The notes under the pieces were generated by a model. The model ran no database searches. It was not told where the DNA came from and worked only from the letters and a program-made list of their open reading frames with translations. From contig NZ_LR134352.1 of the NCBI RefSeq assembly GCF_900637185.1, forward strand, positions 1,240,001 to 1,304,000: 64,000 nucleotides of DNA. Direction: 5' to 3'. The position numbers and the translations under genes are program-made. Positions 35,173-45,149 of this stretch are shown here, one piece after another. Every line of letters begins with the position of its first letter. The stretch's first letter is position 1. This DNA comes from Nocardia asteroides. GTDB taxonomy: Bacteria > Actinomycetota > Actinomycetes > Mycobacteriales > Mycobacteriaceae.

Positions 35173-35772
35173 TTACCGCGCGGTCTGGAGCATGGCGAGT
35201 AGGGCGTGGGCGGCTTGTCGGCCCTGTTCGGCGCGTTCGGGACCGTCCACACCCTGGAGGTGGAAGGCCCAGTGCGCCTCGAACAGGCACGCGAGCGCGT
35301 ACGCGGTGCCTGCGATCTGTGCCGGTGCCGCCCCGGGGTAGGTGTCGGCCAGCTGGAGTTCCAGGGCGGGTAGCCACCGTTGTGTCCACAGCTCGGTGAG
35401 TCGCCGGCGGACAAGAGAATCGCGGGCGGCGAGGGCGACGAGTTCGCACCACACCACGAGGTCGTCGCGGTTCGTGTAGGCGCCAGGCTCGAACATGCGC
35501 GCCACTCGATCCTCGATCGGCTCGTCGGCGCCCAGGCGCAGCATCGCGTCGCCGTATGCCGCCACCGCGTCGGTGATGAAGGCCTGCATGAGCCCGTCCC
35601 GGTTGCCGAAATAGTGCAGGACCAGGGTGCGCTGCACGCCGGCGGCCGTGGCCACCCGGGACAGTGTCGTGGCGGAGAAGCCCTCCGCGGCCACCACCGA
35701 GCGCGCCGCCCGCAGGATCTGGGCGACGCGCTCCTTGGCCTTGCTCGGTCGGCCGACTTTATTTACTGTCAT
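35173..35772 (-). CDS. TetR-family transcriptional regulator
   Basis: A 199-residue TetR protein from MTVNKVGRPSKAKERV. The helix-turn-helix is FSATTLSRVATAAGVQRTLV followed by LHYFGNRDGLMQAF. The effector domain includes VVWCELVALAARDSLVRRRL. The start is embedded in a near-palindromic operator shared with the divergent saccharopine-dehydrogenase-like gene (starts 32 bp apart), so this regulator probably controls that gene and itself. Confidence 0.87.
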   Translation of the reverse strand: MTVNKVGRPSKAKERVAQILRAARSVVAAEGFSATTLSRVATAAGVQRTLVLHYFGNRDGLMQAFITDAVAAYGDAMLRLGADEPIEDRVARMFEPGAYTNRDDLVVWCELVALAARDSLVRRRLTELWTQRWLPALELQLADTYPGAAPAQIAGTAYALACLFEAHWAFHLQGVDGPERAEQGRQAAHALLAMLQTAR

Positions 35773-35778
35773 GATAGT
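35765..35778. promoter_or_regulatory. Operator between TetR and saccharopine-dehydrogenase-like gene
   Basis: ACTGTCATGATAGT is palindromic at 12 of 14 positions. It overlaps the TetR start codon and lies 26 bp before the divergent ATG, in an unusually AT-rich 30-bp stretch. Confidence 0.6.
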
Positions 35779-35803
35779 CAATATATTCGACGGGGAGGCA
35801 GTC

Positions 35804-37456
35804 ATGCGAGTTCTGGCACTGGGTGGGGCGGGGGAGATGGGGCGGGTCGCGGCGCGGGTCCTGCGCGGTGACAGCCGGGTGAGCGCCTTGACGATCGCCG
35901 ATCGGGACGAGTCGGCGGCGCGGAAAGTCGCCGCGGAACTGGGTGCCGACGCCCTCGGTCTCGATGTCACCGATGCCTCGGCGCTGGCAGCGGCTTTGCG
36001 CGCGGCCGACCTGGTCGTCAACACGGTCGGCCCGTACTTCCGCTTCGGCCCACCGATCCTGGCCGCCGCCATCGACGCGCGCTGCGACTACATCGACATC
36101 TGCGACGACCCGCAGCCCACCATCGAGATGCTGGAACTGGACGCGCGGGCGAAGGCGGCCGGCGTGACCGCGCTGCTCGGCATGGGCGCGAGCCCCGGCC
36201 TCGCCAACCTGCTCGCGGTGCGCGCGGGCGCCGAACTCGACCGGGTCGATGACCTGGTCACCGGCTGGAACATCCACTCCGCCCACCCTGAACCCGTCCG
36301 GTTCATCTCCGCCGGACCCGCCGCGACGGGGTCGCTTCATGCTGCCGGACCCGCGGCGACTGGGTCGTCTGGTGGTGCCGGGCCTGCTGCGACCGGGTCG
36401 CGCGATGCGGCTGGGGCCGCGGCGACTGGGTCGTCTGGTGGTGCCGGGCCTGCTGCGACCGGGTCGCGCGATGCGGCTGGGGCCGCGGCGACTGGGTCGT
36501 CTGGTGGTGCCGGGCCTGCTGCGACCGGGTCGCGCGATGCGGCTGGGGCCGCGGCGACTGGGTCGTCTGGTGGTGCCGGGCCTGCTGCGACCGGGTCGCT
36601 CGATGCGGCTGGACCTGCCGTGACCGGGTCGTCTGGTGGTGCCGGACTTGTGGCGACCGGATCGTCTGTTGGTGCCAGATCCGCGGCGACCGGGTCGTCC
36701 GTTGGTGCCGGACCCGCGATAGCTGGGTCGTCCGCGGCCGGCCGAACGGCTGCCGGGCCTACCGCCGCCGTCGTGCATGGGATGCGTCAGATCAGTGGCG
36801 AGATTCCGGTGACTCGCGATGGTGTTCGCACCGAACGTCCTGCGCTGGAACGGCTCCGGCTGGACTACCCGGGGCTCGGCACCGGCGTGGGTCGCAGCTT
36901 CGGTCACCCGGAGGCGATCACGCTGCCGCTGGCGTTCCCCGGCCTCCGCGCGGCGACCTCGGTGGTGGTAGCCGATCGCCCGACTACGGCCGCTCTGCAC
37001 GCGCTGCGCTGGACCATCGACCGCCGCCTGTTGACTCTCGACCGGGCGGCCCGCCTCGCCGCCCGCGTCGAGCGCCTGCTTCCCGCCGACCCGGCGACGC
37101 TCGTCGCGGCAGGCGGACTCCCGCCGCTGTTCGCGATCGCCACCGGCCTGCGCGACGGTGCACCCGCGACGGCGGCCACGGCACTGTCCCAGGTACCCGG
37201 CCTGTCGATGGCCGAGAACACCGGCGTCCCACTGGCTGTGGGAGCACTGCTCATGGCTGCCGACCCGAAGCCGGGCGTCCACGCCCCCGAGACCCTGCTC
37301 GACCCGGACCGCTTCTTCACCGCCTTCGCCCCGCACTGCATCGGTGCCCCTGCCCCGAACGCGATGACGGTCACCACCCGCAGCTGGTCCGGCCCCGAAG
37401 CCAACGCCACGGCGCTGTCCGCATCCCTGCTGACCGCGCTGGTCGCAGCGCGCTGA
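35804..37456 (+). CDS. Saccharopine dehydrogenase-like NAD(P)-binding protein with repeat insertion
   Basis: A 550-residue protein. Residues 1-165 are a Rossmann domain: MRVLALGGAGEMGRVAARVL, VVNTVGPYFRFGPPILAAAI, ARCDYIDICDDPQPTIEMLE and LLGMGASPGLANLLAVRAG. Residues about 170-312 are thirteen 11-residue repeats of the type GPAATGSxxxA. The family's C-terminal domain then resumes with AAVVHGMRQISGEIPVTRDG. Without the repeats it is about 407 residues, a normal family length, so the repeats look like an in-frame expansion in a surface loop. Substrate unknown; divergent TetR control likely. Frame is intact throughout. Confidence 0.8.
   Translation: MRVLALGGAGEMGRVAARVLRGDSRVSALTIADRDESAARKVAAELGADALGLDVTDASALAAALRAADLVVNTVGPYFRFGPPILAAAIDARCDYIDICDDPQPTIEMLELDARAKAAGVTALLGMGASPGLANLLAVRAGAELDRVDDLVTGWNIHSAHPEPVRFISAGPAATGSLHAAGPAATGSSGGAGPAATGSRDAAGAAATGSSGGAGPAATGSRDAAGAAATGSSGGAGPAATGSRDAAGAAATGSSGGAGPAATGSLDAAGPAVTGSSGGAGLVATGSSVGARSAATGSSVGAGPAIAGSSAAGRTAAGPTAAVVHGMRQISGEIPVTRDGVRTERPALERLRLDYPGLGTGVGRSFGHPEAITLPLAFPGLRAATSVVVADRPTTAALHALRWTIDRRLLTLDRAARLAARVERLLPADPATLVAAGGLPPLFAIATGLRDGAPATAATALSQVPGLSMAENTGVPLAVGALLMAADPKPGVHAPETLLDPDRFFTAFAPHCIGAPAPNAMTVTTRSWSGPEANATALSASLLTALVAAR
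36311..36739 (+). repeat. 33-bp in-frame minisatellite, 13 copies
   Basis: Thirteen consecutive 33-base units, the inner ones alternating two variants so that a 66-base higher-order unit is repeated nearly exactly about three times (36377-36574). Outer copies at both ends are degenerate, the pattern of unequal-crossover or slippage expansion. The unit length keeps the host gene in frame, and a second frame is also open across it. Confidence 0.93.
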
Positions 37457-37504
37457 GGGCACTGACGGCACCCGAGCGCCACCGTCGACACCCAAGCTGC
37501 ACCT

Positions 37505-37725
37505 GATCGGTGCCGGCGGCCCCAAGCGGTTCTCGGCGGCGGCCTGAGCGAAACCGGCGGCACTCGAGCGAAACCGGCGGCACTCGAGCGGTACCGGCGG
37601 CGGCTGAGCGGAAGTGGCGGCGGCCGAGCGGAACCGGCGGCATCCGAGCCGAATCGGCCGTGCCTGATCGATATCGGCGGCACCTGACCGGTACGGGCGG
37701 CACCTGAGCGCCACGGGGGCAGCTC
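37505..37725. repeat. 20-bp intergenic tandem array
   Basis: About eleven head-to-tail units of exactly 20 bases, of which the first two well-preserved copies (37546-37585) are identical: GAGCGAAACCGGCGGCACTC. Others keep GAGCGG--CCGGCGGC. It fills most of the 349-bp gap between the saccharopine-dehydrogenase-like gene and hsaB. There are no unique spacers, so it is not a CRISPR array. Function unknown. Confidence 0.88.
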
Positions 37726-37764
37726 GCCTAGAGCTGGCCGGACCGAGTCCCCCGGAAACGCGAA

Positions 37765-37796
37765 CCGCCCCGCTCATCGTGTGATGAGCGGGGCGG
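37765..37796. terminator. Intrinsic terminator before hsaB 3' end
   Basis: Perfect 14-bp stem (CCGCCCCGCTCATC and complement) with a GTGT loop, between the convergent repeat-containing gene and the hsaADCB operon. Probably bidirectional. Confidence 0.8.
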
Positions 37797-37805
37797 CAGC
37801 GATAT

Positions 37806-38381
37806 TCACAACCAGGTGTCGAGACTGGTGGTCGTGAGGAAATGGTCCAGGTCCGCGCGCCACGGTGCGGGCGTGGTCTTGTCCGGCTCGATGCCGGTGT
37901 ACTGCCCGCGATAGAACAGCAGTGGGCGGCCGTTGGTGGTCTCCGATTCGGACAGGGCGTGCACCCGGCCGATGACGATGTAGTGGTCACCACCGTCGAC
38001 GACGGAGTCGACGGTGCATTCGATGGTGGCCAGCGACTCGTCGAGCACCGGCACCCCCAGCTCGGAGGTGTGCCAGGCGACGCCGGCGAACTTGTCGGTC
38101 TCGCGCGAGCCGAAGCGCGCGCAGGTCGGCTGCTGTGCCTCGGCGAGCACGTTCACGCAGAACTTGCCCGCCGCCTCGATCGCCGCCCAGGAGCGCGACC
38201 CCTTGGTGGGGCAGAACAGCACCAGGGGCGGGTCGAGGGACAGGGCGGCGAAGGACTGGCAGGCGAAGCCGATCGGCTCACCCGCCGGGTCCAGCGCGGT
38301 GATCACGGTGATGCCGGTGCAGAACTGCCCCAGCACATTACGAAATTGCCGGCCGTCGATCGCCGGTGTCTGTTCGGTCAT
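37806..38381 (-). CDS. hsaB: HsaB, flavin reductase of the 3-HSA hydroxylase
   Basis: A 191-residue flavin reductase that supplies reduced flavin to HsaA. Typical HsaB segments are FRNVLGQFCTGITVITALDP, GFACQSFAALSLDPPLVLFC and PTKGSRSWAAIEAAGKFCVN, and the end FLTTTSLDTWL. An in-frame ATG five codons upstream (MAARDMTEQ), 2 bp after the hsaC stop, is an alternative start. Last gene of hsaA-hsaD-hsaC-hsaB. Confidence 0.94.
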   Translation of the reverse strand: MTEQTPAIDGRQFRNVLGQFCTGITVITALDPAGEPIGFACQSFAALSLDPPLVLFCPTKGSRSWAAIEAAGKFCVNVLAEAQQPTCARFGSRETDKFAGVAWHTSELGVPVLDESLATIECTVDSVVDGGDHYIVIGRVHALSESETTNGRPLLFYRGQYTGIEPDKTTPAPWRADLDHFLTTTSLDTWL

Positions 38382-38398
38382 GTCCCTCGCCGCCATTC

Positions 38399-40176
<1,778 letters not shown>

Positions 40177-41340
40177 CTACACCATGGCGTCGGTGACGGG
40201 CAGGCCGAACTCGTGCGTGCCGTACATGACGTAGGCGCGCTCGGGATCGTTGGCCGCGTGTACCCGGCCGGCGTGCGCGTCGCGCCAGAAGCGCTGCAGC
40301 GGAGTGCCGTTGGCCAGTGCGGTGGCGCCGGAGGACTCGAAGAGCTTGTCGATCGAGGCGATCACCCGCCCGGTCGCGCGGACCTGGTCGCGGCGGGCGC
40401 GCACGCGCAGGTCGAACGGCACTTCCTCGCCTGCCTGCAGCAGCGCGTACTCCTCGGCCACATTGCCCGAGAGCTGACGCCACGCGGCGTCGATGTCGCT
40501 GGCCGCCTCGGCGACGCGCACCTTGGCGAACGGGTCGTCCTTGGCGTTCTCGCCGGCGAAGGCCGCGCGCACACGCTTGCCCTGGTGCTCGACGTGCGCT
40601 TCGTAGGCGCCGTAGCCCATGCCCACGATCGGGGCCGAGATGGTGGTGGGGTGGATGGTGCCCCACGGCATCTTGTAGACCGCGTCGGTGTTCTGCTCGA
40701 GGCCCGGCGCGCGGCCCTCGCTCATCGCGCGGAAGCTCAGGAAGCGGTGCGACGGGACGAACACGTCCTCGACGACCACAGTGTTGGAGCCGGTGCCACG
40801 CAGGCCGACGACGTTCCAGACGTCGTCGATGCGGTAGTCCGAGCGCGGGATCAGGAAGGAGCCGAAGTCGACCGGCTTGCCGTTCTTGATCACCGGCCCG
40901 CCGAGCACGGCCCAGGTGGCGTGATCGGAGCCCGAGGACCAGGCCCACGAGCCGCGCACGATGTAGCCGCCCTCGACCGCCTGACCGGCGCCCATCGGGG
41001 CGTAGGAGGAGGAGATCCGCACGTCGGTGTCCTCGCCCCAGACGTCCTGCTGGGCCTGCTGGTCGAACAGCGCGAGGTGCCAGTTGTGCACGCCGATGAT
41101 GCCGGCCACCCAGCCGGTCGAACCGCAGGCGCTGGCGATCTTGCGCACGGTGTCGTAGAAGACGACCGGGTCGGCGGCGTGGCCGCCCCACTGCTTGGGC
41201 TGGAGCAGCCGGAAGAAGCCGGTCTCCTGCAGCGCCTTCATGGATTCATCGGGGACGCGGCGCAGGTCCTCGGCCTCCTGCGCACGTTCACGCAGCGTCG
41301 GCAGCAGTGCCTCGACCCGTTCGGTCACTTCTTGCGTCAT
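40177..41340 (-). CDS. hsaA: HsaA, flavin-dependent 3-HSA monooxygenase (oxygenase component)
   Basis: A 387-residue member of the acyl-CoA-dehydrogenase-like flavin monooxygenases. It hydroxylates the phenol 3-HSA to the catechol using flavin reduced by HsaB. Seen: GFFRLLQPKQWGGHAADPVV, ASACGSTGWVAGIIGVHNWH, RGSWAWSSGSDHATWAVLGG and ADAVYKMPWG-type central region, with the C-terminal LANGTPLQRFWRDAHAGRVH. First gene of the operon; two KstR-type boxes lie between it and kshA. Confidence 0.95.
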   Translation of the reverse strand: MTQEVTERVEALLPTLRERAQEAEDLRRVPDESMKALQETGFFRLLQPKQWGGHAADPVVFYDTVRKIASACGSTGWVAGIIGVHNWHLALFDQQAQQDVWGEDTDVRISSSYAPMGAGQAVEGGYIVRGSWAWSSGSDHATWAVLGGPVIKNGKPVDFGSFLIPRSDYRIDDVWNVVGLRGTGSNTVVVEDVFVPSHRFLSFRAMSEGRAPGLEQNTDAVYKMPWGTIHPTTISAPIVGMGYGAYEAHVEHQGKRVRAAFAGENAKDDPFAKVRVAEAASDIDAAWRQLSGNVAEEYALLQAGEEVPFDLRVRARRDQVRATGRVIASIDKLFESSGATALANGTPLQRFWRDAHAGRVHAANDPERAYVMYGTHEFGLPVTDAMV

Positions 41341-41398
41341 TTCGGAGCCCGCTCCTGCCTTGTCGGATCGACAACCGGTTCTTGTTCGACTCTGAGAC

Positions 41399-41412
41399 TA
41401 GAACAGGTTCTC
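41399..41412. promoter_or_regulatory. KstR-type operator on the hsaA side
   Basis: TAGAACAGGTTCTC fits the KstR consensus TnnAACnnGTTnnA except at the final base. It lies 59 bp upstream of hsaA. Confidence 0.75.
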
Positions 41413-41500
41413 ATTTCTGTCGAGAAGATCGCCCTACCTCGTATATAACAAGACGCGACAGAGAAGTTCGCTGGACAGCTGGCGTGAAGTGGCCTCGTTT

Positions 41501-41514
41501 TGTAACGTGTTCTA
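41501..41514. promoter_or_regulatory. KstR operator upstream of kshA
   Basis: TGTAACGTGTTCTA fully matches TnnAACnnGTTnnA. It ends 6 bp before the AAGGAGGG ribosome-binding site of kshA, so bound KstR would block transcription start or elongation. Confidence 0.85.
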
Positions 41515-41534
41515 GTGAACAAGGAGGGTTCGGG

Positions 41535-42713
41535 ATGGCAGTCAACCCCAAGGTGAGGGAACTCGATGTCGGCACAGTGCCGACGAGGTTTGCGCGTGGC
41601 TGGCACTGTGTCGGCCTGGCCTCGTCGTACCGCGACGGCAAGCCGCACGCGATCGAGATCTTCGGGACCAAGCTCGTGGTGTGGACCGACACCAACGACG
41701 AGATCCGCGTGCTCGACGCCTACTGCAGGCATATGGGCGGCGATCTGAGCATGGGCACGGTCAAGGGCGACGACATCGCCTGCCCGTTCCACGACTGGCG
41801 CTGGGGCGCCAACGGCAAGTGCACCTCGATTCCGTACGCGCGCCGCGTTCCGCCGCTGGCCCGCACCCGGAAGTGGACGACGCTCGAGCGCAACGGCCAG
41901 CTGTTCATCTGGCACGACCACGAGGGCAACGAGCCACCCGAGGACGTCACGATCCCGCACATCGAGGGCCCCTTCACCGACGCGGAGGGCAACCCCAGCG
42001 AGGAGCGCGACAGCGGCTGGACGCCGTGGACGTGGAACACGATGCGCATCGAGGGCTCCAATTGCCGCGAGATCATCGACAACGTCGTGGACATGGCGCA
42101 CTTCTTCTACATCCACTATGCCTTCCCGACGTACTTCAAGAACGTCTTCGAGGGGCACGTGGCGACGCAGTTCCTCGAGACCAAGGGCCGTCCCGATATC
42201 GGCATGGCGGCCAAGTACGGCGGTGAGACGCTGCTGAAGTCGGAGGCGTCCTACTTCGGTCCGTCCTACATGATCAATCCGCTGGTCAACATCTACGGCG
42301 GGTACGAGATCAAGGTCGTGCTGATCAACTGCCACTACCCGGTCAGCCAGGACGAGTTCGTGCTGCAGTACGGCCTGACCGTCGAGAAGCCCAAGGGCAT
42401 CGACGACGCGACCGCCGAGAAGCTCGCGGCCTCGATGACCGAGTTCTTCGGTGACGGCTTCCTGCAGGACGTCGAGATCTGGAAGCACAAGTCCAAGGTC
42501 GAGAATCCGCTGCTGTGCGAGGAGGACGGCCCGGTCTACCAGCTGCGCCGCTGGTACGAGCAGTTCTACGTGGATGTCGCCGATGTCACCGAGAAGATGA
42601 CCCAGCGGTTCGAATTCGAGGTCGACACGACCAAGGCGAATCAGGCCTGGGAGGCCGAGGTGGCGGAGAACCTGCGCCGCAAGGCCGAGGCAGAAGCCGA
42701 AGCGGGCGTGTAA
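41535..42713 (+). CDS. kshA: 3-Ketosteroid 9-alpha-hydroxylase, Rieske oxygenase KshA
   Basis: A 392-residue terminal oxygenase. Rieske [2Fe-2S] ligands are in AYCRHMGGDL (Cys, His) and IACPFHDWRWG (Cys, His). The mononuclear iron site is in IIDNVVDMAHFFYIHYAFPT (Asp, two His). It hydroxylates C9 of ADD or steroid-CoA esters, so ring B opens spontaneously together with KstD action. The AAGGAGGG site is 7 bp upstream of the ATG. The reductase KshB is not in this window. Confidence 0.95.
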   Translation: MAVNPKVRELDVGTVPTRFARGWHCVGLASSYRDGKPHAIEIFGTKLVVWTDTNDEIRVLDAYCRHMGGDLSMGTVKGDDIACPFHDWRWGANGKCTSIPYARRVPPLARTRKWTTLERNGQLFIWHDHEGNEPPEDVTIPHIEGPFTDAEGNPSEERDSGWTPWTWNTMRIEGSNCREIIDNVVDMAHFFYIHYAFPTYFKNVFEGHVATQFLETKGRPDIGMAAKYGGETLLKSEASYFGPSYMINPLVNIYGGYEIKVVLINCHYPVSQDEFVLQYGLTVEKPKGIDDATAEKLAASMTEFFGDGFLQDVEIWKHKSKVENPLLCEEDGPVYQLRRWYEQFYVDVADVTEKMTQRFEFEVDTTKANQAWEAEVAENLRRKAEAEAEAGV

Positions 42714-42715
42714 CC

Positions 42716-43048
42716 ATGGCTTCGACCTGGGCCAAGGCACCCGACTTCGCCGATCAGCCCGTGCGGCAGGCCGCGGTGCGGGCCCAGACCACGGTCGACA
42801 AGCAGCACTACCTGGACGACGGCCTGACACCGGTGCGGTGTCAGGCCTGTTCCGCCGAGGTCCTGGTGCGCAAGTCCAGCGCGCACCAGACCTCGGTCCA
42901 GTGGACCGAACGGCCGGACACGCACTGCCCGATCTTCGCCCAGCTCAGCGCGCACGGCGCGCGGCCGGGCAGGCCGGAATCGTGCCCGTCGCTGGAGAAG
43001 TCCATCAAGTGGGCGGTCGACGAGGGCGTGCTCGAGATTCCCGAGTGA
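42716..43048 (+). CDS. Conserved hypothetical protein linked to KshA
   Basis: A 110-residue cytoplasmic protein starting 2 bp after the kshA stop, so co-translation is likely. It contains four cysteines, in VRCQACSAEV (CxxC), THCPIF and ESCPS, a possible metal or Fe-S site. The rest is polar and helical (KSIKWAVDEGVLEIPE at the end). I do not recognise a named family. Position suggests an accessory role in steroid hydroxylation, for example in electron transfer or cluster maturation, but this is inference. Confidence 0.7.
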   Translation: MASTWAKAPDFADQPVRQAAVRAQTTVDKQHYLDDGLTPVRCQACSAEVLVRKSSAHQTSVQWTERPDTHCPIFAQLSAHGARPGRPESCPSLEKSIKWAVDEGVLEIPE

Positions 43049-43798
43049 TCAGCTGAACGGGGAGTGCGGGCGTTCCTGCAGCACGCCGTCGAGGTAGATG
43101 TCGACCTTCTCGTTGTAGAAGCACGCCAGGCCGGCGATCTTCTGGCTCTCCGGCAACGGCGTGCGGTAGATCCACACGATGTCGCGGTGCTCGGTGCCGT
43201 CGACCTGGACGTGCCAGTAGTCGGCGGTGCCCTTGTACGGGCAGCTGGTGTGGGTGTCGGAGGCGGTCAGCAGATCCATCCGCACATCGGGCAGCGGCAG
43301 GTAGAACCGCGCGGGCAGCCCGGTTTCGAACAGGATGCGCGGCGAGGACGAGTCGGCGACGGTGACGCCGTCGATCTCGACCCGCACATTGCGCGAGCTG
43401 CCGAGGATGTCGACCCGCGAGTACGGATCGCGCGGGTGCACGAAGATGGGCTCGTCCTCCTCGAACCAGTCGAACGTGGCGAAGTCCAGCCGCACAGCGT
43501 CTTTCAGATCGGGCAGCGGTGAGTCGAGGTAGCGCAGGGCGGCGGCCTCGGCGCGCAGGCCGTCGACCAGCACGTCGTACCCGGTGCCCTCACCGCGGCT
43601 GGGGGAGTGCTCGGTGACCCCGTTCGGTTCCAGGTCGGCCTTGATGTCGGTCAGCGGAACGTAATAGGTGGGGTAGTACGGGATCTCCCAGACCAGCAGC
43701 GGCCGCAGCGTATCGGCCACCAGCAGCCCGTTCAGGTACGCCCGCACGCGTTTGTGCGCCGACTCGACCTTGACCCGCCCACGCTTGTCGTCGCTCAT
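43049..43798 (-). CDS. DUF427 domain protein, two tandem domains
   Basis: A 249-residue protein. Two DUF427 beta-rich units are seen: the first around RVRAYLNGLLVADTLRPLLV and YYPTYYVPLTDIKADL, the second around NVRVEIDGVTVADSSSPRIL, RFYLPLPDVRMDLLTASDTH and SCPYKGTADYWHVQVDG. The motif C-x-Y-K-G-x-A-x-Y-W is the family hallmark. Function unknown. Convergent and almost abutting the KshA-linked gene, with stop positions adjacent. Confidence 0.85.
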   Translation of the reverse strand: MSDDKRGRVKVESAHKRVRAYLNGLLVADTLRPLLVWEIPYYPTYYVPLTDIKADLEPNGVTEHSPSRGEGTGYDVLVDGLRAEAAALRYLDSPLPDLKDAVRLDFATFDWFEEDEPIFVHPRDPYSRVDILGSSRNVRVEIDGVTVADSSSPRILFETGLPARFYLPLPDVRMDLLTASDTHTSCPYKGTADYWHVQVDGTEHRDIVWIYRTPLPESQKIAGLACFYNEKVDIYLDGVLQERPHSPFS

Positions 43799-43827
43799 GT
43801 CCCCGACGCTACGCCGTCCTCGTGACA

Positions 43828-43868
43828 CGAAGCCGGCCCCGCGGCTCGTGGCTGCGGGGCCGGCTTCG
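43828..43868. terminator. Intrinsic terminator after the MFS gene
   Basis: Perfect 15-bp stem (CGAAGCCGGCCCCGC and complement) with an 11-base loop. It lies between the MFS gene's 3' end and the DUF427 start, both on the minus strand, and so should separate the two transcripts. Confidence 0.75.
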
Positions 43869-43884
43869 ATGGCACCGGGACGGG

Positions 43885-45132
43885 TCAGTCGCCGACGGTG
43901 ATGGCTTGGGCTTCCTCGACGCTGTGGGGCGCCGGGTCGTGGTCGTCGAGGTGGGCCAGGGCCTTGCGGCCGGCGAAAAGCGCGGCGACGGCGGCGGCGG
44001 TGAAGGCGGCGCCCAGCCAGAACGGGAGGGAGACGCTGTGCTCGCCCAGCTTGCCCGCCACCCACGGGGCCGCCGCGCCGCCGGCGAAGCGGACGAAGCT
44101 GTAGGCCGCCGAGGCGGTGGAGCGCTCGACCGGGGCGGAGATCATCACGGCCTCGGTGATCAGCGTGTTGTTCACGCCGAGGAACAGGCCCGCGATCACC
44201 ACGCCGACGATCAGCACGATCTTGTGCTCGGCGAACAGGCCCATCACGGCCAGGTCGGCGGCGAACAGGCCCAGTGACAGGCCCATCATCGGCAGGGTCC
44301 CGAAGCGCGCCTGCAGTTTCGGTGCCAGGAACACCGAGGCCAGCGCGAGCAGGATGCCCCAGCCGCAGAAGATGAAGCCGATCGCGTAGGTGCCCATGTC
44401 CAGCGGGAACGGGGTGTAGGCGAGCAGGGTGAAGAAGCCGAAGTTGTACAGCAGCGCGGTGACGCTCACCGTCAGCAGGCCCCGGTGCCGAAGGGCCTTG
44501 AACGGCGCGGTGATCGACGTCGGCTTGGCCGGCTTGGGCATCTCGGGTAGCAGCACGACGATCGCGACGAAGGCGATGGCCATCAGCACCGACACACCGA
44601 AGAACGGTCCGCGCCAGCTGATTCCGCCGAGTAGTCCGCCCAGCAGGGGTCCCGTCGCGATGCCGATGCCGAGCGCGGCCTCATAGAGGATGATCGCCTT
44701 GGCGACGCCGCCGGTGGCCGCGCCCACGATGGTGGCCAGCGCGGTCGCGATGAACAGCGCGTTGCCCAGGCCCCAGCCCGCGCGGAAGCCGATGATCTCG
44801 CCGATCGTGCTCGACATGCCCGCCAGCGCGGCGAACACCACGATGATCGCCAGGCCGGACAGCAGCGTCTTCTTGGCGCCGAAGCGGCTCGAGATCACGC
44901 CGGTGACCAGCATGGCGACGCCGGTGACGGCCATGTAGCTGGTGAACAGCAGCGAGACCTGCGACGGGCTCGCGTTCAGCTGCTCGCCGATCGGCTTGAG
45001 AATGGGGTCGACCAGGCCGATGCCCATGAACGCGATCACGCTCGCGAAGGCGACAGCCCAGACGGCCTTGGGCTGTCCGGAGGGGGTGGTCGGCGCGGCG
45101 TCATTGTCGCGAGTCAACTGCTGGATGCTCAT
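43885..45132 (-). CDS. MFS transporter (drug/metabolite efflux type)
   Basis: A 415-residue membrane protein with about 12 helices. The N-terminal half shows VDPILKPIGEQLNASPSQVS and, in the loop after helix 2, SSRFGAKKTLLSGLAII (the DRxGRR-like MFS motif A). GIGIATGPLLGGLLGGISWR is motif C of drug:H+ antiporters. It lies 17 bp downstream of a MarR gene on the same strand, a common arrangement for inducible efflux. Substrate unknown. Confidence 0.88.
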   Translation of the reverse strand: MSIQQLTRDNDAAPTTPSGQPKAVWAVAFASVIAFMGIGLVDPILKPIGEQLNASPSQVSLLFTSYMAVTGVAMLVTGVISSRFGAKKTLLSGLAIIVVFAALAGMSSTIGEIIGFRAGWGLGNALFIATALATIVGAATGGVAKAIILYEAALGIGIATGPLLGGLLGGISWRGPFFGVSVLMAIAFVAIVVLLPEMPKPAKPTSITAPFKALRHRGLLTVSVTALLYNFGFFTLLAYTPFPLDMGTYAIGFIFCGWGILLALASVFLAPKLQARFGTLPMMGLSLGLFAADLAVMGLFAEHKIVLIVGVVIAGLFLGVNNTLITEAVMISAPVERSTASAAYSFVRFAGGAAAPWVAGKLGEHSVSLPFWLGAAFTAAAVAALFAGRKALAHLDDHDPAPHSVEEAQAITVGD

Positions 45133-45149
45133 GGGCACTCCTGGTTGCT

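Noticed and set aside
36249..36623. Alternative open frame through the 33-bp minisatellite (LGRLVVPGLLRPG repeats)
   Set aside because: A multiple-of-three repeat keeps all three frames open once one is. The frame continuous with the Rossmann and C-terminal domains is the real one.
37505..37725. The 20-bp array considered as a CRISPR array
   Set aside because: Units are directly adjacent without unique spacers, 20 bases is too short, and no cas gene is in the window.
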